Of a DNA stretch of 64,000 nucleotides, positions 54,335 through 62,475 are shown piece after piece (the stretch's first letter is position 1; each line of letters begins with the position of its first letter). The stretch is from Marinobacter aromaticivorans (GTDB lineage Bacteria > Pseudomonadota > Gammaproteobacteria > Pseudomonadales > Oleiphilaceae): the NCBI RefSeq assembly GCF_002806975.1, contig NZ_NIHD01000008.1:124001-188000 (forward strand), read 5' to 3'. The translations under genes and the position numbers were made by a program. A model generated the notes under the pieces. The model was not told the DNA's origin. It made no database searches and was given only the letters and a program-made list of their open reading frames with translations.

Positions 54335-55501
54335 ATGGATCAAGACGCACAAAGCGAGCCCGGCCCAAGCAATACCGACCGCACCACAACGCCGCAGCAA
54401 GCACTGCTGGAAGCGGTTAATATCCGCAGCATGTCGCTGGTGATTATCGCCAGTATAGCGTCTGTCTTTTTTATCAACTGGGCCCAGTCTGTTCTGCTTC
54501 CACTGGTGGTTGCTGTTCTGATCAGTTACGCCCTCGACCCACTGGTATCAACCCTTGACCGCCTGAAGTTTCCGCGACCATTGAGCGCCGCGATCGTGCT
54601 GATCGCATTACTGGCGGCTATTGCTGCAGCAAGTATCCCGCTGCAGCGCGAAGCCGTGGCGGTATTGGACAAGATTCCACTGGCGATCAATGAGTTCCAG
54701 CGCAATAAGGCGAAGGCACCCGAACAGGATGAGGGCCTCATGGAAAAGGCACAGGCGGCAGCGAAAAGAATCGAGGAGTCTGCCGCCCGGGACCAAAGTG
54801 ACAAGCATCCGGTCCACCAGAACGTCACGCCGGTTCGTGTGGTGGAAAAACCCATGGATATTCAGGAGTATGTACTGAAGGGCTCGCCTGCAGCGCTGGT
54901 GCTGGTGTCCCAGTTTTTCTCGGTACTGCTGCTGGTTTATTTCATATTGGCAGTGGGGTCATTGTACAAGCGCAAAGTGGTAAAAATTTCCGGCCCTTCG
55001 TTCGGACGAATGCGCAAGGCAGCCCGCATCATGAACGATTTCCACCGCCAGGTTCGGCGCTTTCTCTTTGTGATGCTGCTTGGCGCCCTGTTTGTCGGCT
55101 TACTGACCTGGCTGGCCTTTCTCGCACTGGGCGTGGAGCAAGCCATGCTGTGGGGTGTGGTGGCCGGCGTAGCCAGCGCTATTCCGTACCTCGGCCCTTT
55201 TCTGGTACTCATTGGCACCGGCGTTGCTGCAATGATCCAGTTTAACGAGCTGAACATGGCCATTATCGTTGCCGGCACATCGCTGCTGATTACCAGTATT
55301 CAGGGTTACCTGCTGACACCCTGGCTGACCAGCCAGGTATCCAGCCTCAACGCCGTGGCCATCTTCATCGGGCTTCTGTTCTGGGGCTGGCTTTGGGGGC
55401 CAGTCGGGCTGGTAATCGCCACACCCATCTTAATGATCATTAAGTCCCTGTGCGATCACGTTGTAAATCTTCGTCCGGTGGGGGAACTGCTAGGCAAATA
55501 A
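54335..55501 (+). CDS. AI-2E family (YdgG/TqsA-like) permease
   Basis: 388 residues from ATG 54335, preceded by AAGGG; earlier ATGs at 54275 to 54305 lack a ribosome-binding site. Eight helices with a long charged insertion (about 110-185) after the third. Typical late blocks are AMLWGVVAGVASAIPYLGPF and IQGYLLTPWL. The family includes exporters of autoinducer-2, but most members have other or unknown substrates, including sodium/proton exchange. The MgtC gene follows 50 bases downstream. Confidence 0.88.
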   Translation: MDQDAQSEPGPSNTDRTTTPQQALLEAVNIRSMSLVIIASIASVFFINWAQSVLLPLVVAVLISYALDPLVSTLDRLKFPRPLSAAIVLIALLAAIAAASIPLQREAVAVLDKIPLAINEFQRNKAKAPEQDEGLMEKAQAAAKRIEESAARDQSDKHPVHQNVTPVRVVEKPMDIQEYVLKGSPAALVLVSQFFSVLLLVYFILAVGSLYKRKVVKISGPSFGRMRKAARIMNDFHRQVRRFLFVMLLGALFVGLLTWLAFLALGVEQAMLWGVVAGVASAIPYLGPFLVLIGTGVAAMIQFNELNMAIIVAGTSLLITSIQGYLLTPWLTSQVSSLNAVAIFIGLLFWGWLWGPVGLVIATPILMIIKSLCDHVVNLRPVGELLGK

Positions 55502-55551
55502 CGCTGCGGCAGTGCCCCCGCTGAACAACAAAAAGAAAGAGGAACTACGCC

Positions 55552-56007
55552 ATGTTTGATACCCAGATTCCAATCCTTGAAATGTTCTTCCGGCTTCTTG
55601 CTGCGGCAGGCCTGGCCCTGCTTCTGGGGCTGGAGAGGGAGCTCAGGGGCAAAGCCGCGGGTTTGCGCTCGCACATGCTGGTTGCACTGGGCTCATCCGC
55701 ATTCATCATGATGGGGCTGCATATTCTTCTTGCCACTGCCGAAGGTGATCCTTCCGCACGCATTGACCCCACACGGGTGGTCGAAGGTGTTATTGGCGGC
55801 ATTGGCTTTCTGGGCGCCGGCAGCATCATCCAGAGCCAGGGCAATATTCAGGGCATTACCACCGGTGCATCTATCTGGATGGCGGGCGCCATAGGTGTAG
55901 CCAGCGGCATAGGAAACTTTGCCCTGGCCGGTATGGTGGCTTTAATGGCACTGATCATTATGGTGGTGCTGGGTCGGTTTGAGCACGAAGTAATCAAGGG
56001 CAACTGA
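55552..56007 (+). CDS. MgtC/SapB family membrane protein
   Basis: 151 residues with four or five helices and no long cytoplasmic C-terminal domain. Signature: LALLLGLERELRGKAAGLRSHMLVALGSSAF, read as residues about 21-51, plus GGIGFLGAGSII and GASIWMAGAIGVASG. Such proteins modulate magnesium or potassium homeostasis or inhibit ATP synthase (family knowledge). A GAAAGAGGA site stands before ATG 55552. Probably co-transcribed with the AI-2E gene. Confidence 0.9.
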   Translation: MFDTQIPILEMFFRLLAAAGLALLLGLERELRGKAAGLRSHMLVALGSSAFIMMGLHILLATAEGDPSARIDPTRVVEGVIGGIGFLGAGSIIQSQGNIQGITTGASIWMAGAIGVASGIGNFALAGMVALMALIIMVVLGRFEHEVIKGN

Positions 56008-56034
56008 AACGCCCTCGGCTGGCTCGTCTGGTTG

Positions 56035-56235
56035 CTACCCCGAATTGGAGAGCACAACCGTTCCGATGGCCAGATAGATGAAAATGAACCCATAGAACAG
56101 CAAGGGGTTTTCTTTTCGGTAATAATAATTGGTCCTGAAACCTCTGGTTCCGGCTGCCACCTTGCCCGTGAGCAGCCCAAACAGGGCCATGCCGATTGCA
56201 ATTGCTCCTGCTATTTTCAGGAAAATTGGTGACAT
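56035..56235 (-). CDS. Small two-helix membrane protein, unknown function
   Basis: 66 residues. A first helix (KIAGAIAIGMALFGLLTG) and a second (PLLFYGFIFIYLAIGTVVL) flank a basic, tyrosine-rich loop (RGFRTNYYYRKENP). The compact two-helix layout with a conserved-looking central loop supports a real inner-membrane protein. No family name is certain. It sits downstream of hdeD on the same strand. Confidence 0.55.
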   Translation of the reverse strand: MSPIFLKIAGAIAIGMALFGLLTGKVAAGTRGFRTNYYYRKENPLLFYGFIFIYLAIGTVVLSNSG

Positions 56236-56309
56236 GTACTCATCCTTGTCAACCAGGGTATCCGCGCACCGGAAGGCGGGGCCAGCGGTGCCGCGCTTAA
56301 ATCGCCATC

Positions 56310-56900
56310 TTAGCGGACAGTTTTCAACGCAAGGGCTATCATTACGTAAGCCCAGCCATGGAAAATCATTTCAATGGCAACCAGAAGGCCGATCACCCAA
56401 AGCGCCGACATGGGCCACTGAAAGAAGATCATCCCGCCCAGGACCAGAGAAATAACACCGGCAAAAACCATCCAACCCCAGCGCAGGCCAGTTCCCTTCA
56501 ACTGGAAGCCCATCACAATCCGGAGAAGACCGGTCGCAACGAAAACGCCGCCCAGGAAGGCCGTTAACACCAGTGAGCCCGCCACCGGCTCGGTTATCAT
56601 ACTGACCCCGGCCACTATGTACAGTAGTGCAATCAGAACGTGCATCAGAATACTTTTCCAGCCCCGGCACTTGAACGCTTCAACCAGCTGGAACACACCG
56701 CCTATTGCCAGCAGCACGCCGAAAAACAGCACGGTTGCCACCGTTACGGCAACACTCATTCCGAGGGCGACTGTCCCCAGCACGATAAAAAGAACACCCA
56801 ACGCCAGAAGCCAGCCCCAGTGCTTACTCAAATCCCCGACAACGCCCTGCACAATAGCAAGTTGCCCCTTGGGATAAACGCTACCACTTGACTTCGACAT
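56310..56900 (-). CDS. HdeD family membrane protein
   Basis: 196 residues from ATG 56900, with GGAG six bases before; the longer upstream frame is rejected. Six helices in three hairpin-like pairs, with GWLLALGVLFIVLGTVAL and the repeated GLLRIVMGFQLKG / GWMVFAGVISLVLGGMIF pattern of HdeD (DUF308). HdeD is linked to acid resistance in enterics; elsewhere its role is undefined. It ends about 75 bases before the small membrane gene. Confidence 0.88.
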   Translation of the reverse strand: MSKSSGSVYPKGQLAIVQGVVGDLSKHWGWLLALGVLFIVLGTVALGMSVAVTVATVLFFGVLLAIGGVFQLVEAFKCRGWKSILMHVLIALLYIVAGVSMITEPVAGSLVLTAFLGGVFVATGLLRIVMGFQLKGTGLRWGWMVFAGVISLVLGGMIFFQWPMSALWVIGLLVAIEMIFHGWAYVMIALALKTVR

Positions 56901-57007
56901 ATTTTTCTCCGGCTTGTTTATCAAGATTATGCAAGGCGTGGGTACTTCCACGAAATCCGCGGCTGCAATTGCAGTGTACAGGAGTGCTGCGTAAGCACCA
57001 CCGCACT

Positions 57008-57097
57008 GAAAAACAGCTCACGACCCCGATTGGTTCCCTCTCGCATTTCCGAGACCAGATTGTTGGAACTCTGGATCTCGTTATCACGGGCATTTAA
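57008..57097 (+). pseudogene. Truncated ccdB relic (3' end only)
   Basis: This stretch matches the last 29 codons of the intact ccdB at 62472-62792: both contain EKQL, PIGSL, HFRDQIVG, LDL and end ITGI followed by TAA. DNA identity is high over about 90 bases, and then similarity stops on both sides. Directly after the stop, the attC-like bases seen next to the intact gene (ATTTAAC) have become ATTTAAG and no attC follows. It marks older integron or cassette DNA to the left of the present array. Confidence 0.8.
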
Positions 57098-57134
57098 GGC
57101 AAAGATGGGGCTGAAACGGGCATTGTTCCAACGC

Positions 57135-58619
57135 CTATAATCCTGCCTCTGCTAACGTCTGGTAGAAGCTGCGCCGGCTCTCCAGTGCCTGCTTCGCCAG
57201 TTCACATCTCTCCCGAACATTTACTTTCCCAGTGCCGGCCTCACACAGTTTTTGATTCAACATATCGTGCAGGGGCACTTCATATCGTTTGGACAGGTAA
57301 TACTGATCAGCGACGTAAGCGTCGGGAAGGTCGAGTTTGGCCAGTTTCAAGACCGCTTCATACACCAGGGACTTGCGCTCCGAGTCGGTAATCTCATTGT
57401 GCTGATCCAGAAAGCGGGTCGCTTCGCTCAGTGCACTAAAGGTTGCATCCGGCCTTTGAATAAACTCTCTGGCTAGCTCCGTGGCCTGCTGCCAGTCTTT
57501 GCGAGCCAGCACCGCACGGAATTTCACCAGTTGCAGATGCAGGTTACCCGGTTCGTATGCCAGTGCCTGATCGACAAGCGCCATATAGGACGGGCTAGTT
57601 GGTTCATAATCATGGATCTTCTTAAGTGATGTCACCGGCTTCAACACGGCAACATCGATCTGCATATCACTGAACGAGCGAGCTAATGCAGCCCCCTCAA
57701 GATCATAGATCACCATCCGGACGATCGTGCGCCGATCCTCTGAAGAGAGGTATTCCCGGCCACTCATGTCACTGGCGACAGAGGATATCCATTTCTGGAT
57801 CTGGCTGTCGCTGATTTCAGATTTCTCGTTTTTGAGTTTATTTGCCGCAACGGCCGCCATTTCTTCATAAGCGCTGCCGGCTATCGGAACCTCATCTTTT
57901 CCTTTATTGAGTTTTGTTAACAGCGCAATCATCGACATCGGGTTGTAACGGGACGCTTCCAGTACTTTGGCCGCCAACAGATCGGCTTCCGTTTCCTGTT
58001 CCCTGTTCCACTGGGTGAAGCCCGCAGCCGCAACCAGGGCATCCGTTGAGCCGCCGAAGCGCAGCGTCGCTTCCCGCGCATTGTCATCGTTACTGAACAT
58101 GGAAATCGCCTGGGCCAGATCGGCTAAACCCTTAGCTGTAGTCTCCAATTGATCCTTTTCATGGTGAGCCAACCACAAATGGGAGAGCTCGTGCGCCAGC
58201 AGGGCTGCAACTTCGTCACGGGTATCCAGGTACTCCAGTGTGCCGGCCTGGATAACAATTGTACCGTGGGGATAGGTAAAGCCGCCAAAACTATACCGCG
58301 GCCCCAACCGGACCCGACAATGGCAAGGTTCACCAAGCCAATCGCTCGACAGCTCCTCGGCAATGGCCTGAAGCTCTGCTGTCACGGAAGCAGCCTCCAA
58401 CGGCGATACGCTGTCGCCTCGCAGCAGCACTGCATCTTCCATTGGGTCTCGATTGTCGGCCCTGTGTTGCTCAGCTTTGGCCGTGAGTTTGTTGATTTGC
58501 TCCTGTCGTAACTCGGGATCGCTGGCCCATTCTTTGGATTGATACGGTGTTGAGCTGCATGCGGTCAGCGCCCCTATGGCAAACAGAGCAATCCAGAAAT
58601 ACCCCGCAAATAAACTCAC
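57135..58619 (-). CDS. M48 family lipoprotein metallopeptidase
   Basis: 494 residues from GTG 58619, whose first bases overlap the stop of the preceding gene (GTGA). A lipoprotein signal with lipobox LTAC is followed by a peptidase domain with HELSHLWLAHH (zinc motif HExxH) near residue 143 and the third ligand in ETEAD near 210. The C-terminal half (about 330-490) is helical and looks like tetratricopeptide-type repeats (LVDQALAYEPGNLHLQLVKF). This resembles BepA/LoiP-type outer-membrane quality-control peptidases, but the operon context with CHASE2 is different. Confidence 0.85.
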   Translation of the reverse strand: MSLFAGYFWIALFAIGALTACSSTPYQSKEWASDPELRQEQINKLTAKAEQHRADNRDPMEDAVLLRGDSVSPLEAASVTAELQAIAEELSSDWLGEPCHCRVRLGPRYSFGGFTYPHGTIVIQAGTLEYLDTRDEVAALLAHELSHLWLAHHEKDQLETTAKGLADLAQAISMFSNDDNAREATLRFGGSTDALVAAAGFTQWNREQETEADLLAAKVLEASRYNPMSMIALLTKLNKGKDEVPIAGSAYEEMAAVAANKLKNEKSEISDSQIQKWISSVASDMSGREYLSSEDRRTIVRMVIYDLEGAALARSFSDMQIDVAVLKPVTSLKKIHDYEPTSPSYMALVDQALAYEPGNLHLQLVKFRAVLARKDWQQATELAREFIQRPDATFSALSEATRFLDQHNEITDSERKSLVYEAVLKLAKLDLPDAYVADQYYLSKRYEVPLHDMLNQKLCEAGTGKVNVRERCELAKQALESRRSFYQTLAEAGL

Positions 58620-58975
58620 TTGCAGTCCTCCCCCACGCCGCGTGCGCTGGCATTGCGGTGATCGTCCGCGAGTAAGATCTGGGGGCGGTCACATGGAATG
58701 TCGATTGTCGCTGTCTGGTTCGTCACCACCTCCGGAACAAACACCCGATATTGCTCTCCATCGGGGGCTTTGAACAGATACTGCCCGCCCTCCTTGCCGG
58801 TAATTTCAAGCTCAACGCCAGGCTCCAGGCCCAACTCCTTAAGTTCCACCATGGAACCATCGGATTTGAATACGAACGCGTGTTCCCTGTCATGAAAATC
58901 TCTAATAACCAGTGTCTCTGCCAATACCGAGCTGCTCAGGATCACCAGTAGCCAAAGCGACTGTTTTATGTTCAT
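58616..58975 (-). CDS. Small exported protein of unknown function
   Basis: 119 residues from ATG 58975. The signal peptide (LWLLVILSSSVLAETL) precedes a short beta-rich domain (VIRDFHDREHAFVFKSDGS, GVELEITGKEGGQYLFKAPDGE) and a cysteine-containing tail. No family was recognised. It overlaps the CHASE2 gene by 74 bases upstream and the M48 gene by 4 bases downstream, so the three are tightly coupled. It may be a periplasmic adaptor or a substrate of the peptidase; this is inference. Confidence 0.7.
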   Translation of the reverse strand: MNIKQSLWLLVILSSSVLAETLVIRDFHDREHAFVFKSDGSMVELKELGLEPGVELEITGKEGGQYLFKAPDGEQYRVFVPEVVTNQTATIDIPCDRPQILLADDHRNASARGVGEDCK

Positions 58976-60401
58976 TTTCCATCTCCTTTCGCTCATTTCG
59001 AATGGCAACCCACAACCATGGCATAAAGGCCATGAGTTCAGTGAGGAAGCCGGGGGTACGATGGAACGCCAAGACCGCGATATAGATCAGACCAAGCAAG
59101 ACCACAACCACAGCCACCTCAACAAGTTCCATCGCTAATTCAGTCCAGCGCGAGGTGTATTCCCAACCCCATCGCCAGTTTATAAGCTTGCGCACCGCAA
59201 CCAGCACAACCAAAAGAAGAAGCGGCCACGTCAGAATCAAATCAATTGGAAGGGTCCAGGATGGCTTGCCGATAAGCCCAAGATTCGGCTGCAGACCAAT
59301 GGGTTTGAGATAGTCCGGGCCGTAAAAAAGCAGATTGCGCAGAGCCTCCGCATGCAGATAAACGCCCGGCAAACGCCCGGGTATAGGCGGATCAAAGAGG
59401 TCCCGGGCTGAGGGGAGGGAAACTCCGACCATAGCGATCCTTTCGCCGTTCGGCCTTCCTGTTGAAAAAAATTCCTTGCACTCAGGATCGGTGCAGAACA
59501 CGTCGCTAAGCAAAGCAGTTGGTAATGGTGGGCAGGACTGGCGACCTCCGGATCCAATGGTCTCGGATCCGAACAAATTTCGGAGCGCGTTTCCCGCTAC
59601 GATACCCAATATCTCGCCCAGATCAGCGCCGGGCGCGTGGCCGGCGTCACAGCCCAATGAAGCGGCTACTCTCTGCGCAGGCTGGCCCCAGCTTATGTGC
59701 ATTCCCGACCCACCGGGTACCAACCAGGCCTTTTTCGCCTCGGCCAGGTCCTTACATTCGGCTTTGCGGCAGTAAGCGTTAAATCCTTCCTCAGCCAGGG
59801 TCTTATGGCCGTCCAGTTCCAGGAATATCGGGTAATAATCGCCATAACCTGACCAACCGGTTAGCCCGACTGCCGAGACCGAGCCGGTCAGGGGGGTTAT
59901 CGACTGTTCGAGCTCATTCGGGTTGTCACCAGCACCCAAAATCACATCTACGCCCGCGCGATCACGCAAATAGCCGAGCCGGCGGACCAGATTCTGAAAA
60001 CTTTTGTCTAACTGGCCACCTAACCGGCGTTCTCTGTAGAAGGTAATATCAAGAACGATCGTGCCATAGCCGTGACGCCTCAGCGCATCGATTATTACGC
60101 CATAATCGTTGTAGGCCAGCGGCCAGTCATTTGCTTGCAGGTATCCGGTTTCTGTATCTGAAAGGGTGCGAATCGAAACGTCGTCTATGAGGATAACGTC
60201 AACGAGGTCAGCGGATGGCGAGCCGGCAAGTTCGCTAGTATAGAAGGGGGAGTACATGCGATCGAAGGCATTGCTGATGGCCTGGCTGGTCTTCGAATTA
60301 ATTCCAAACGGATCGAGAAAAGCGAACAAATACCCCACTACCAGTACCAGCCAGTGTCGACGTACCAGTTCCAGTAAAGAGATATTCTTTATTGCGCTCA
60401 C
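58902..60401 (-). CDS. CHASE2-domain membrane sensor without output domain
   Basis: 499 residues from GTG 60401, chosen because GGAGG lies six bases before it; an ATG at 60458 lacks such a site. One N-terminal helix (HWLVLVVGYLFAFLDPFG) is followed by a large periplasmic CHASE2 domain (VILIDDVSIRTLSDT, GYGTIVLDITFY, GERIAMVGVSLPSARDLFDPPIPGRLPGVYLHAEAL spread over about 70-390) with several extra cysteines. Three C-terminal helices and about 40 charged residues end the chain. There is no kinase, cyclase or phosphodiesterase domain, so the signal must pass through partners, probably the two downstream products. Confidence 0.85.
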   Translation of the reverse strand: MSAIKNISLLELVRRHWLVLVVGYLFAFLDPFGINSKTSQAISNAFDRMYSPFYTSELAGSPSADLVDVILIDDVSIRTLSDTETGYLQANDWPLAYNDYGVIIDALRRHGYGTIVLDITFYRERRLGGQLDKSFQNLVRRLGYLRDRAGVDVILGAGDNPNELEQSITPLTGSVSAVGLTGWSGYGDYYPIFLELDGHKTLAEEGFNAYCRKAECKDLAEAKKAWLVPGGSGMHISWGQPAQRVAASLGCDAGHAPGADLGEILGIVAGNALRNLFGSETIGSGGRQSCPPLPTALLSDVFCTDPECKEFFSTGRPNGERIAMVGVSLPSARDLFDPPIPGRLPGVYLHAEALRNLLFYGPDYLKPIGLQPNLGLIGKPSWTLPIDLILTWPLLLLVVLVAVRKLINWRWGWEYTSRWTELAMELVEVAVVVVLLGLIYIAVLAFHRTPGFLTELMAFMPWLWVAIRNERKEMENEHKTVALATGDPEQLGIGRDTGY

Positions 60402-60611
60402 CGTGCGCCTCCGCAGGGGAACAGAATCCCCGTTTGCCCGCACTGCGGAAGCGAGCATTATTCACTGGCTATTAATAAAGCAACATTCAAGCCGCGGACT
60501 AAAATTCGACCCCTGGTTAGGCAGTTAGTGCCTACGCCTTTTGAGTATATGCGTTTAACTGTAAAGCGAGCTGACACATTTCACTTACCGGTGTTGCTAT
60601 GAGGTGGACCC

Positions 60612-60677
60612 CATCAGGGCTTTACGGCGTGCCGGAGCGCCAGCCTAGGCGCGCCCAACAACAGTCGTTGGTTAAGC
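60612..60677 (-). other. attC-like site 0, decayed at its left end
   Basis: Read on the minus strand: GCTTAAC (R''-type box, 60677-60671), then a left arm similar to sites at 61300-61377 and 62093-62162, and a matching right arm around CGCCGTAAAGCCC. The expected GTT-type box is missing, as expected for the outer edge of a cassette array. It follows the parE stop. Confidence 0.55.
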
Positions 60678-60697
60678 TGCGTCGAAGTTCAGGGCAG

Positions 60698-61000
60698 CTA
60701 ACTGCCCTCAAGCACGTACGCACGAAGCTGCCGCTCATCTCGCATGACATACAGGATAAGAACCCGCTTCTCATCTACACGATAAAAAATGCGACACGGT
60801 GGAACCACTACTTCCCTGTATACCGAATTAGGGAGCTCTGGAGGTATCCGCCCGGATTTGGGAGAATCTTCCAATCGATCGGTTTTATCGAAAACCTCTT
60901 CTACCAGGCGATTTGCGGCGGCAGGATTATCCAGAGCAATATACTCTGCGATTGCGTTTAACTCTTGAAGTGACGGGTCAGTCCAGATTACTTCAGCCAT
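60698..61000 (-). CDS. ParE/RelE-family toxin (integron cassette)
   Basis: 100 residues. The fold signature is IWTDPSLQELNAIAEYIALDNP at the start, RLVEEVFDKTDRLEDSPKSGR in the middle and FYRVDEKRVLILYVMRDERQL at the end. Members are gyrase poisons (ParE) or ribosome-dependent mRNases (RelE); the helix-rich start favours ParE, which cannot be settled by eye. It overlaps the antitoxin gene by 13 bases. It sits in a cassette bounded by attC-like sites. Confidence 0.88.
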   Translation of the reverse strand: MAEVIWTDPSLQELNAIAEYIALDNPAAANRLVEEVFDKTDRLEDSPKSGRIPPELPNSVYREVVVPPCRIFYRVDEKRVLILYVMRDERQLRAYVLEGS

Positions 61001-61245
61001 TTACTCATTTTCTCCCTGGCCTCACTTTGGCTGTACGTTCTTCCCTCAAGTACAGCGCGCTCTCCCCGTGAGAGCCCTTCAAGCAGTTCAAGTCGACGCT
61101 GCATGAACTCGTAATCCTGTACATCAACCAGATAAGCCGATGGTTGGCCATGTTCCGTGATAAGTACTGGCTCTTTGGACAGACGCAGGTCTGCTAAGAT
61201 TTTTGTAGCTTGGCGCTTAAGGTTTGTAACAAGTTCAACTTTCAT
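60988..61245 (-). CDS. Phd/YefM-family antitoxin (integron cassette)
   Basis: 85 residues from the methionine of MKVELVTNL; six earlier residues are possible. The N-terminal Phd fold is clear (LKRQATKILADLRLSKEPVLITEHGQPSAYLV, residues about 10-41), followed by a toxin-binding helix region. It neutralises the adjacent toxin and should repress its own promoter; an imperfect palindrome lies 25-44 bases upstream. Confidence 0.88.
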   Translation of the reverse strand: MKVELVTNLKRQATKILADLRLSKEPVLITEHGQPSAYLVDVQDYEFMQRRLELLEGLSRGERAVLEGRTYSQSEAREKMSKWLK

Positions 61246-61269
61246 GGACTCACCCTGATCCAAATTGAT

Positions 61270-61289
61270 AGTGACACTATAGTATCACT
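61270..61289. promoter_or_regulatory. Palindromic operator/promoter of the phd-parE cassette
   Basis: A 20-base near-palindrome (AGTGACACTATAGTATCACT) is self-complementary at 18 of 20 positions. It overlaps a TATAGT-type -10 hexamer and lies between attC site A and the antitoxin gene. Phd/YefM antitoxins bind such palindromes. Confidence 0.55.
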
Positions 61290-61299
61290 TTTCGGGCGA

Positions 61300-61377
61300 G
61301 GCTAACGCTGGGCTTTGCGGCGGCTTTGGAGAAGGAAATCGACGGAAAAACCGTCCGGCAACAGCCTCTGGTTAAAC
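61300..61377 (-). other. attC site A (integron recombination site)
   Basis: On the minus strand: R'' GTTTAAC (61377-61371), L'' with GGCTGTTGCCGG, a central stem, L' with CCGCAAAGCC, R' GTTAGCC (61306-61300). The arms pair as GGCT-TTGC-GG with two extra bases (G and C) in the left arm, as in attC sites. 78 bases. The racemase stop codon lies inside R''. Confidence 0.75.
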
Positions 61378-62067
61378 CCTGCCCAAGGCATACTGAACCG
61401 CCTGATCAGCATGTATTTCTGTGGTGTCATACAGTTTGATGTCTGTATCCGAACTCTGGATCAAAAGACCTATCTCTGTGCATCCCAAAATTACGCCCTG
61501 TGCACCGCGCTCAGCCAATGATGCTACAACATCCAGATACACAGCTTTTGAATCAGGTTTGACCACACCCTTGCACAACTCACTGTAAATTACAGAGTGA
61601 ATGCTCTCTCTTTGGCACTCGTCCGGCACAACAACCCGGATACCATGATCTTCGAGACGCCCAAGATAAAACGTCTGCTCCATAGTAAACCGAGTCCCCA
61701 GCAGCCCTGCACAGGTTATCCCATCTTCTTTGAGCAAATTGGCCGTGGCATCCGCAATGTGAAGAAGGGGAATGTTTACCGCGCGTTCAATTTGAGGGGC
61801 GACTTTATGCATCGTGTTCGTACAGAGAACCAAAAAATCTGCACCTGCCGATTCAACCGACCGACCAACTGAACTCAGTATTTCCGCTGTTGCCTGCCAA
61901 TCCCCTTGGTGCTGCAACGTCTCAATCTCGGCAAAATCCACACTATAGAGGACGAGCTTTGCCGAATGGAGCCCACCGAGTTCTTCTCTCACTCTCTGGT
62001 TGATCAGTCGATAATAAGTCTGCGTTGACTCCCAGCTCATTCCGCCAATTAGACCTATTGTTTTCAT
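61372..62067 (-). CDS. Aspartate/glutamate racemase family protein (integron cassette)
   Basis: 231 residues from ATG 62067 (MKTIGLIGGMSWEST); a start seven codons upstream is possible. The two catalytic cysteines of cofactor-independent amino acid racemases are present in VLCTNTMHK and ILGCTEIG. It should interconvert L- and D-aspartate or a related acid. Its stop codon falls inside the attC box at 61371-61377, typical of a cassette gene reading to the very end of its cassette. Confidence 0.9.
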   Translation of the reverse strand: MKTIGLIGGMSWESTQTYYRLINQRVREELGGLHSAKLVLYSVDFAEIETLQHQGDWQATAEILSSVGRSVESAGADFLVLCTNTMHKVAPQIERAVNIPLLHIADATANLLKEDGITCAGLLGTRFTMEQTFYLGRLEDHGIRVVVPDECQRESIHSVIYSELCKGVVKPDSKAVYLDVVASLAERGAQGVILGCTEIGLLIQSSDTDIKLYDTTEIHADQAVQYALGRV

Positions 62068-62092
62068 CGGGCATCTCCGTGTTGGCATTTTG

Positions 62093-62162
62093 ACTTAGCG
62101 CTTGGTTTTGCGGCGTGCCGGAGCGCAGCGTAGGCGCGTCCGGCAACAGCCGCTGGTTAAAT
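62093..62162 (-). other. attC site B (integron recombination site)
   Basis: On the minus strand: R'' ATTTAAC (62162-62156), L'' with GGCTGTTGCCGG, a strong central stem, L' with CCGCAAAACC, then R'-like GCTAAGT (62099-62093), one base off GTTRRRY. 70 bases. Its core is nearly the same as sites A and 0, so these cassettes share attC ancestry. Confidence 0.7.
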
Positions 62163-62168
62163 GCACTT

Positions 62169-62190
62169 GCATGCGCACAGCCATGCGCAT
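62169..62190. promoter_or_regulatory. Repeated ATGCGCA sites before ccdAB
   Basis: ATGCGCA occurs at 62171-62177 and 62183-62189, 12 bases apart, the second within the palindrome ATGCGCAT. They lie 40-60 bases before ccdA. Autoregulatory CcdA binding is plausible. Confidence 0.4.
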
Positions 62191-62229
62191 ACTCTATTAC
62201 TAAGTGTGTTACTGCGACTGGAGGCTACA

Positions 62230-62475
62230 ATGGCAGATCTATACAACACAACTGCACCGAAAAAAGCCACGAACTTGTCAGTTAACAGCGATTTGCTGAA
62301 TAAAACTCGTGCTCTGAACATTAACCTCTCAGCGACCCTTGAGCGAGCATTGAAAGAGGAATTAGTAAAGCGCGAGACTGCCCGGTGGGTTGACGAAAAT
62401 CGGTCGGCAATCAAAAGCTATAACGAGTTCATCGAGCAGCATGGCTGTTTCGGAGACGAGTTTCGGGAGTTTTGA
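62230..62475 (+). CDS. ccdA: CcdA-family antitoxin (integron cassette)
   Basis: 81 residues from ATG 62230, preceded by GGAGG; an earlier ATG at 62161 lies inside attC site B and is rejected. The chain shows a ribbon-helix-helix start (KATNLSVNSDLLNKTRALNINLSATLE, residues about 11-37) and the CcdA toxin-binding tail (WVDENRSAIKSYNEFIEQHG). Its stop overlaps the ccdB start by four bases. It is on the plus strand, opposite to the other cassette genes. Confidence 0.92.
   Translation: MADLYNTTAPKKATNLSVNSDLLNKTRALNINLSATLERALKEELVKRETARWVDENRSAIKSYNEFIEQHGCFGDEFREF

Noticed and set aside
56963..56974. Perfect 12-base palindrome CTGCAATTGCAG upstream of hdeD and the ccdB relic
   Set aside because: Short, without a second site or promoter context; not enough to call an operator.
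57135..60401. CHASE2/M48 operon considered as part of a known anti-phage system
   Set aside because: None of the three proteins shows a nuclease, NTPase, cyclase effector or pore domain of a named defence system, so no such name is assigned.
60500..60560. GTTAGGC and GTTAAAC boxes left of attC site 0, considered as an attI or further attC site
   Set aside because: The single boxes match, but no paired arms or integrase gene accompany them. At most they are remnants.
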